A stretch of DNA of 33,695 nt, taken from assembly GCA_013298075.1 (NCBI GenBank), contig JAAFJG010000050.1, forward strand, positions 1-33,695. Reading direction: 5' to 3'. This document shows positions 24,740 to 31,500 of the stretch, in pieces. Each line of letters begins with the position of its first letter. Position 1 is the stretch's first letter. The translations under genes and the position numbers were made by a program. Below the pieces are notes generated by a model, which saw only the letters and a list, made by a program, of their open reading frames with translations, searched no databases and was not told the DNA's origin. This stretch comes from Cytophagales bacterium (GTDB lineage: Bacteria; Bacteroidota; Bacteroidia; Cytophagales; Microscillaceae).

Positions 24740-25211
24740 AATTTTGTTAAGAGGACGTTTAAAAACTATTTTGGTAAATAAAATAGACCTATTTCAAAAA
24801 ATAAATTACCATTTAAAAACATCTTTTTGATGAAATACCATAACAAAGCTTTTATAGGGATATTATTTATGATTTTATTCTTTGATTAAATACCTTTGGG
24901 ATTGGTAGTGTAACTTTTTTATTTTAGGTTACAAAAAAATTAACATCTCCTATGTTCTAAAAATAATAAACATAGCAATTAATCTTATTTTTTTCTACTT
25001 TACAAAGGTAAATATTATTTTTGAGAAAAACAAAAAAAATAAGAAATTTTAAGGAAATTATATATAAAAGTAGTTTTGCAAAATAAAATAGTGATAACTA
25101 ATTAGTTTTAACTTTAAAATTAGTTTTTTATTTTTATTTTACCCGAAAATAATGTACATATAACGCTAAATTATTATTCTTTGCCAATATTTAAAATTCA
25201 TAAGTCAAATA
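24740..25211. other. Long leader/promoter region of the five-gene operon, ~470 bp
   Basis: A+T-rich region with no gene seen in either strand. It contains the operon promoter at 25003-25034, so the transcript would carry ~250 nt of untranslated leader, which is long for Bacteroidota. No convincing riboswitch or attenuator fold was recognised by eye. Confidence 0.65.
25003..25034 (-). promoter_or_regulatory. Promoter of the five-gene operon (TTTG-N20-TACCTTTG)
   Basis: Minus strand: TTTG at 25034-25031, 20 nt, then TACCTTTG at 25010-25003. Good match to the Bacteroidota consensus. It means the inserted operon is driven independently of the OmpA-operon promoter. Confidence 0.65.
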
Positions 25212-25251
25212 AAAAAAAGCCATTTATAAAAAATATAAATGGCTTTTTTTT
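25211..25251 (-). terminator. Bidirectional hairpin terminator, copy 2
   Basis: Same stem-loop as at 18512-18550, here 18 bp (25211-25228 with 25234-25251) around a 5-A loop. It ends the OmpA-family operon and insulates it from the five-gene operon. Confidence 0.9.
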
Positions 25252-25585
25252 GTAAATAACTATGGGTTTTTTGGTGGATTGATATATTCCAAAATTGCCA
25301 CTTCTGTACGTCTATTTAATTGGTGGTCAGGTTCTGAACAATTTACACCATCAGGACAAGGAGTTACCAAAGTTGTTTCACCAAACCAAAATATTTCTAA
25401 TCTATCAGGAGCAATTCCTCTATCAATCAAATATTGACGAGCAGAATTAGAACGTCTTTGTGATAGTTTTACATTGTAATCATACGTATCACGTGAATCC
25501 GTATGCGAACTCAAACCTACACGCATCGCAGGATATTCTTGTAAAACCGCCAATACTTTGTCCAAATCACGAGAAGCATCAGGAC
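25212..25585 (-). repeat. Direct repeat copy 2: terminator plus 3' end of the OmpA-family gene
   Basis: Partner of 18512-18884. Its right boundary (25585) is exactly the start of a second, partial copy (25586-25712), so the same breakpoint is used again. Confidence 0.95.
25260..25565 (-). pseudogene. Out-of-frame OmpA-domain tail (copy 2)
   Basis: Carries the rest of the OmpA domain in the frame shifted by one base relative to the preceding gene, because the 127-bp duplication is not a multiple of three. It holds the peptidoglycan-contact Asp/Arg set, the Cys pair (TPCPDGVNC) and the native C-terminus. The only in-frame start is a TTG 14 bp past the upstream stop; a product without signal peptide could not reach the periplasm. 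It is best seen as the separated 3' part of the 25579-27429 gene. Confidence 0.8.
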
Positions 25586-25712
25586 TGTGATAGTTTTACA
25601 TTGTAATCATACGTATCACGTGAATCCGTATGCGAACTCAAACCTACACGCATCGCAGGATATTCTTGTAAAACCGCCAATACTTTGTCCAAATCACGAG
25701 AAGCATCAGGAC
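25459..25712 (-). repeat. Perfect 127-bp tandem duplication inside the OmpA-family gene
   Basis: Units 25459-25585 and 25586-25712 are identical at every base, and also identical to 18758-18884. Gene-orientation start of each unit: GTCCTGATGC. 127 is 42 codons plus one base, so the duplication shifts the frame and makes the sequence run into a TGA at 25579-25581. Confidence 0.97.
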
Positions 25713-27429
25713 GAATATTGTATTTATCCAAATCATAATAAACATTGACCAATTCAATTACTTTGATATTTGGATTGTCTTTGTAATTTTTAGTTAATTT
25801 AGAAGATAAATCTTTGTCATTTGGATTTTTTCCTAATAATTTAGCCACTTTTTCACGCTCTAAATCATTCATTCTACGAATTCCAATATAAACAGTATCA
25901 GACAAAGTACCATTATAATTTTTACATTTTAATACTTGTTCTTCAGTCATTTCTTTGGTGCCTTCGTTGTAACCTTCTTTTGTACCACGCATTTTATAGC
26001 CCGTTCTAAAATTGGTTTTGAAACTAAAAGCTGTTTCGCTTTCTGCTAAATACACGACTTCGCCATTGCTTGCCGTTTCTTGAATCACTAATTTTGGTAA
26101 TTTAATAATTTCTTTGGTATTTTCATCTTGCACAACTACGATAACTTTACAAGATTTGATGCTGAATTTATAAATATCATCATCGCCTTGTCCGCCATCA
26201 CGATTAGAAGTAAAATATCCTTCATTATTATCAGTATCATAAATAATTCCAAAATCATCTTTGCTACTATTCAAAGGTGCGCCCACATTATACGGATTGA
26301 TATATTTTCCATCTTTATTTCGAGAGATAAAAATATCCAAACCACCTAAACCTGCCAAACCATCAGAAGCATAATACAAATTATTGGTTTTATCAATATA
26401 AGGAAAAACTTCGTTGCCTTTTGAGTTGATTTCTGGTCCTAAATTGACAGGTCTTGCCCAAGCACCATTTGTCCAAACACACTTAAAAATATCCATTCCA
26501 CCCAAAGTACCAGGCATATCTGAAGCAAAATACAAAGTATTTCCATCGGGAGACATCGCAGGGTGTTGTACGGTATATTCTTTATCATTATAAGGAAATT
26601 CAAGGATATTATTCCAATCATCACCACTTTTTGTAGCAAAAAATAGTTTCATTTTAGTAATATCGTCTTCACTTGTTCCTATTTTTCCTTTGTCATAATT
26701 ATTACGTGTAAAAACGATTGAATTATCATCATTGTAAAAATTTGCAGGACCTTCGTGGTAAGGAGTATTAAGTTTTTTACTAAAAAATTTAGGAGTTCCT
26801 ACGCCACCTCCCGAATGATATAAATCGTAAAATCTTCCTCCATTCCAACGATATTTTTTATCAAACTCTTTGCTTAATCCTAATTCTTTAACGTTTAACT
26901 CACGATTAGAACAAAAAACGATTCCACCTTGATAATACGTTGGACTAAAATCGGCTTGTTTTGAATTAAAAGGAGCAGGTTCGATAGTGTATCTATCTGC
27001 ATCTTGAAAATATTTTTCTACATCTTGATATGATTTAGAAAAATCTTTTCCTCTTTTATCGCTTTTAACGGCATTTGCGTATTCTTGCCACATTTTTTTT
27101 GATTCTTCATATTTTTGATTTTGAGCCAAAAATTGTGCGTAATACATTTTGTTGATTGGGTCAGTATTTGGATTAGTAATGACCGTTGCATACCATTTTT
27201 CAGCATTTTTAGAATCGTTCATTTTACGATAACAAGTGGCTAAGTTTTCGTGAATTTTTTGATTCACTTCTGCTTTGTCGCTTGGTTTTACTAAATATGC
27301 TTCGTATAATTCAGATGCTTTTTTATAATGAAATTTTTCAAATTCAAGATGAGCATTATCTAAAGATTGGGCATTGATATTTATTCCTAAAAATACCCCT
27401 ATCACAATGACTAATATAATTTTTTTCAT
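25579..27429 (-). CDS. OmpA-family TPR/beta-propeller lipid- or peptidoglycan-linked protein (PorE-like), truncated by frameshift
   Basis: 616 codons now; about 680 before the duplication. Signal peptide 1-20 (MKKIILVIVIGVFLG). TPR-like helices ~25-145, a PD40-type six-bladed propeller ~155-425 (repeated S.DG..LYFASD, GG.DIF motifs such as LGGMDIFKCVW and LGGLDIFISRN), a carboxypeptidase-regulatory-like beta domain ~430-510, then an OmpA domain starting near 570 (VYYDLDKYNIRPDA). This order matches PorE-type T9SS/gliding proteins, which tie an outer-membrane complex to peptidoglycan. The native frame ends KLSQ, then one foreign Ser and TGA, before the second half of the OmpA motif, so the key Arg of the peptidoglycan loop is lost. 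Third gene of the operon with the giant protein and PorP; 26-bp gap upstream and no separate promoter. Confidence 0.85.
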   Translation of the reverse strand: MKKIILVIVIGVFLGININAQSLDNAHLEFEKFHYKKASELYEAYLVKPSDKAEVNQKIHENLATCYRKMNDSKNAEKWYATVITNPNTDPINKMYYAQFLAQNQKYEESKKMWQEYANAVKSDKRGKDFSKSYQDVEKYFQDADRYTIEPAPFNSKQADFSPTYYQGGIVFCSNRELNVKELGLSKEFDKKYRWNGGRFYDLYHSGGGVGTPKFFSKKLNTPYHEGPANFYNDDNSIVFTRNNYDKGKIGTSEDDITKMKLFFATKSGDDWNNILEFPYNDKEYTVQHPAMSPDGNTLYFASDMPGTLGGMDIFKCVWTNGAWARPVNLGPEINSKGNEVFPYIDKTNNLYYASDGLAGLGGLDIFISRNKDGKYINPYNVGAPLNSSKDDFGIIYDTDNNEGYFTSNRDGGQGDDDIYKFSIKSCKVIVVVQDENTKEIIKLPKLVIQETASNGEVVYLAESETAFSFKTNFRTGYKMRGTKEGYNEGTKEMTEEQVLKCKNYNGTLSDTVYIGIRRMNDLEREKVAKLLGKNPNDKDLSSKLTKNYKDNPNIKVIELVNVYYDLDKYNIRPDASRDLDKVLAVLQEYPAMRVGLSSHTDSRDTYDYNVKLSQS

Positions 27430-27455
27430 ATTTTTTTATGTTGAAAATGGATATT

Positions 27456-28418
27456 TTAGAATAAACGAGGCGTTAATATTTTTGTACGTGCTTTTTTACT
27501 TCTGCCTATCAATGTTTGATAACGTAAAATCAACTCGTGTGAGCCACTATTGACCGTTCTTAGTTTAGTAATTGTTTGGTCAAAAGCATATCCTGCAAAT
27601 AAATTTGGTGATAATTGATATTCAACCATCGCATAAAAAGCATCTTGCATACGATAAGAAACTCCCACTCCTAATTTATCATAAAACCATAAATTTGCGT
27701 TAAAATCAGCCGATAATCTCGCTCCATTTACATATTTTACCATTATCGAAGGTTTTAATTTCATTGTTGGATTCAAAGTAAATACATATCCCGAAGTAAA
27801 AAAGAAATGGCTTTCGTGTGTTACAGAAAAGTTTCCTACTTGTTGAGATATTTGTTGAGAAGTACGCAATAATTGAGGGGTAGAAATTGCCGCATAAAAT
27901 TTATCCGTATTATAATATAGCCCTGCTCCTACTACAGGCATCATTTCCGTTACATTTGAAGCAAATGCAGGATCATAAGCACCACTCAAAGAAGTACTTA
28001 CTTTTGTATAATCTGCACTATACTGACGAATTCCGCCTTGTAAACCCATCGCTAAAACTCCTTTTCTGAACTTGATGCGATAAGCACCTGTTCCGATAAA
28101 AGCCAATGTTTTAGAGATACCAATTTGGTCTGCTACAATTTGTCCACCTACTCCCACAGTGTTATTCATCAAAGGAGCATGAATAGAAATGGTTTGCGTA
28201 TTGGGTGCGCCCGCATAATTTACCCACTGAATACGTCCCAAACCTGTAACAGATAAAGTATTATCAATGCTTCCCGCATACGCAGGATTGACAGACAACA
28301 TATTGAACATATATTGACTAAATTGAGGATCTTGTTGGGCGAATACGTTGGTGAATATTCCTATGTTGATAATGCTCACCAATGCTATTTTTCGAAGCCC
28401 TTGTAAAAAATTTTTCAT
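27456..28418 (-). CDS. PorP/SprF-family type IX secretion membrane protein
   Basis: 320 aa with a signal peptide (1-27, ending NVFAQQ) and the family hallmark Q-Q-D-P-Q-F-S-Q-Y-M-F-N-M-L-S-V-N-P-A-Y-A-G right after it. The rest is a transmembrane beta-barrel pattern of alternating strands, ending GYAFDQTITKL and SHELILRY, as is usual. PorP/SprF proteins sit in the outer membrane and are needed to secrete or anchor particular giant type-B T9SS substrates such as SprB; the neighbouring upstream giant gene is the likely client. It is 104 bp after that gene's stop, with a strong palindrome in between, and 26 bp before the OmpA-family gene. Confidence 0.93.
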   Translation of the reverse strand: MKNFLQGLRKIALVSIINIGIFTNVFAQQDPQFSQYMFNMLSVNPAYAGSIDNTLSVTGLGRIQWVNYAGAPNTQTISIHAPLMNNTVGVGGQIVADQIGISKTLAFIGTGAYRIKFRKGVLAMGLQGGIRQYSADYTKVSTSLSGAYDPAFASNVTEMMPVVGAGLYYNTDKFYAAISTPQLLRTSQQISQQVGNFSVTHESHFFFTSGYVFTLNPTMKLKPSIMVKYVNGARLSADFNANLWFYDKLGVGVSYRMQDAFYAMVEYQLSPNLFAGYAFDQTITKLRTVNSGSHELILRYQTLIGRSKKARTKILTPRLF

Positions 28419-28468
28419 ACGTTTTTATTTAATATTTTTAAGAAAAAATAAGGATTTTAAACTTTAAT

Positions 28469-28502
28469 CAAATCTATGGAACAATTTTATTCCATAGATT
28501 TG
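28469..28502 (-). terminator. Intergenic stem-loop between giant gene and PorP/SprF gene
   Basis: A perfect 13-bp stem (28469-28481 with 28490-28502), 8-nt loop. On the minus strand no long T-run follows, so it may be a partial terminator or RNA-processing/stabilising element that sets the ratio of giant protein to PorP. The palindrome also contains TAGATTTG on both strands, a -7-like box that could start a separate PorP transcript ~45 bp before the ATG; no TTTG at -33. Confidence 0.5.
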
Positions 28503-28522
28503 TAAAGTTTCCTTTTTACAAT

Positions 28523-31500
28523 TTATCGTTGAATGGTGAGATAACGACCACGAGGTTTTGAACCATCACGTAAATCTACCACATAGAAATAAGTACCATT
28601 TGGAACGCCTTCTGCATTTTGGTTATAAATACCTACATTGACACGACCATCCCAAGTATTTTTATAATGTTCATCTCTGAAAATTAAATTACCCCATCTG
28701 TCATAAATGCTTAATTGAATATCAAATTTATCAGCCCCTACAATGACAAACAAATCATTTACTCCATCACCATTTGGCGAGAAACCATCTGGGATATAAA
28801 CATTATTACATTCTGCAATATTTATTTTAATTTTTGCAGTAGTACATTTAATTACTGGCGTACCCGAGCCATCATCACAAACTTGGTACGTGATTTCATC
28901 TGCTCCTACAAAACCTAATTTAGGCGTATAGACAAATGCACCCGTTGCGTCCATTGAGAACACTCCCCCTTTGCTTGTTAAGAATGGTGCTATTGGCGTT
29001 ACCGTTATTGGACTATTATTACGGTCAGAGTCATTTGTTTTCGCATTTCCTGTTACCACAGTACAATTATCAGTGTTGTATATATCATCAACTGCGACAG
29101 GTGCTGAGTTCGTACAAGCAATTACATTCACAGTAATTGTTCCTTGATTACAGATTTGTGGTGTGTCTTTATTACAAATAATATAAGTAAATGTATCTAT
29201 TCCTAAGAAGTTTGTTCTTGGTTGGTACGTTACTTTTCCATTCGCTAATATATTTACAATACCACCATTAGTTGTTACAAAGTTCGTTACTACCGTTGCA
29301 TTAAAGTTTGCAGAGTCATTATTATTCACCGCCATTACATCTACTTCCAAAATAGTACAGAAATCTGTAAATCTTGTAATTGGATTTGTAATTGGATTGT
29401 TACACAAATTTACTGTTACTCTTGCTCTATCAGTCAATAACACTGCTGGACATTGCACATTATTCAAAGTTGCAGGCGTTGCATATACTTCTAAATTATA
29501 GATAGTTTGCAAAGCAGGCGAAGTCGTAAATGTCGTTCCCGGGAATGTTAAAGTTAATAATCCACCTGCACTCACACCATTTGCCAAAGGCACACCTGCA
29601 TTGCGTATCTCGTACAATACACCTGCTTGTGTATTGGTAATAGTTACATTAATAAAAGGTTGTTGTGATTCACAAAAAGCAATATCACTTACTACTAATA
29701 AAGTTGATGTATTAGGTGTTGGTACATTTGTAACTAATATATCATCATTTGTTGTGATACAAACGCCATTGGTAACTGTCCATCTAAATCTATAAATTCC
29801 ACCTACTAAACCATTTGCAGTTGCTAAAGGATTATTTACATTAGAGAAAGTCGCAGTATTCGGACCTTCAATTTGGCTCCAAGTTCCTGTTCCTGCTGTT
29901 ACTGGAACTGCTGTCATTGTTACCAAACTTGCTCCACACAATTCTTTGTCTGCTCCTGCATCAGCGTTGGCTGGTTGCACAAATCTTGTAATTGTTACTA
30001 TACTAGTAGTTGGAGGACAAGTTCCGTTAGCGATTGTCCATCTAAATACGTTATCACCTATGGCTAAGTTGCTTACGCTTGTTGTATTTCCATTGATGCT
30101 ATTGATAGCACCTGTTCCACTTACTACTGTCCAAGTTCCTATGCCTACTGATGGACTATTAGCAGATAAAGTTGCTACTGCTGCACAGACCTGTTGGTTA
30201 ATACCTGCATTCGAAATACTCGGATTATCATCTCTTGTAATCGTTACAAAAGATTCTGAGGGAGGACAAACGCCATTTGTAATTGACCATTTGAATACAT
30301 TTGCTCCAACTCCTAAGTTAGTTACGGTTGCATTTGGCACATTTGGATTGGCTACCACAGAACCTCCTGACATTACTATCCAAGTTCCTGTTCCTATTAC
30401 TGGCGTATTTGCATTCAATGTAGATGTTCCTGCACAAAGCGTTTGATTAGTACCTGCATTAGATAATGTTGGTAATTGTAAACGAGTGATTACGACACTA
30501 CTTGATGTTGGTGCGCAGATTGTTCCTGTAATTGTCCATCTAAATACATTTTGTCCAAACCCTAAGTTTGTTACTTGCGTAATGAAACTTGTTGCATTTT
30601 GGAATGTACCTGAACCACTTACCACACTCCACGCTCCTGTTCCTAAAAGAGGGTCATTCGCAATTAATGTCGTATTATCTACGCAAATCGTTTGCGGTTG
30701 TCCTGCATTTGAAGGTGAAGGACCAGTTTCTCTTGTAATTACAATCGTACTTTCATTGGCAGGGCAAATACTATTTGCTACTGTCCATTTTATTACATAA
30801 TTACCAATTAAACTAAATCCGCTTGCTGTTGCTGCAGGATTATTTGCATTATTAAACGCTATTACTGCTCCTTGTGGCACACTTACTACAGACCACGTTC
30901 CTATACCATTTACAGGAGCAGTGGCAGCCAATACCAATGAATTATTACAAATTTGTTGATTCATACCTGCTATTGCTGGGCTTGGTGATTGTTGTTTTGT
31001 AATCACCAAATCAGAAGTTGAACTTGTACAAACTCCGTTTGCTATTGTCCAACGCAATGTATAAGTACCAACTAAAGTCAAGTTACTCACAGTTGTATTG
31101 TATTGAGTTGCGTTGGCAAATGTTGCATTCGCTCCAACAGGTTGGTTAAATACTGACCAAGAACCTGTACCAATCGTTGGTAAATTTCCTGCTATCAAAG
31201 TACTATTACCACAAATTGTCTGGTCTGCTCCTGCAATCGCCACACTTGGTTGTGCGGTACGTGTAACCACTAAAGTATTTTCCGTTGGAGGACAAATACC
31301 ATTTGAAACACTCCATTTGAATATATTGTTACCTATACCCAAACTTACTACTGAAGCATTATTTGATGTTGGATTTAAAATTGTACCCGCACCACTTACT
31401 AAACTCCAAGTCCCTGTGCCTATTGTTGGCAATGTTGCACTTAAAGTTGTTGCATCAGTACAAACCGTTTGAGGAATTCCTACTAATGAAGGTGAAGGAC

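Larger units (their letters stand above)
18885..25585. mobile_element. Candidate inserted segment (6701 bp): operon plus replacement OmpA tail
   Basis: The segment between the two repeat copies, counted with one copy, is 6701 bp. It carries a five-gene operon with its own promoter and a full OmpA tail plus terminator, and sits between the intact 5' part of the OmpA-family gene and the detached tail. This is what integration of a circular molecule by recombination in the 3' end of that gene would leave. No integrase, transposase or terminal inverted repeats were found within it, so the mechanism is unknown, and a duplication event is an alternative. Confidence 0.5.

Noticed and set aside
25570-25590. 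Programmed +1 frameshift at TCC-TGA that could rejoin the OmpA tail
   Set aside because: A +1 shift before TGA would restore the tail frame, as in prfB, but the site is not slippery (TCC to CCT) and no stimulating signal is seen; recent duplication explains it more simply.
29946-30446. Long plus-strand open frames inside the giant minus-strand genes (also near 2385-2768 and 31113-31472)
   Set aside because: They are antisense shadows of repetitive Thr/Val/Asn-rich coding sequence, with no promoter, no homologous motifs and compositions that mirror the real proteins.
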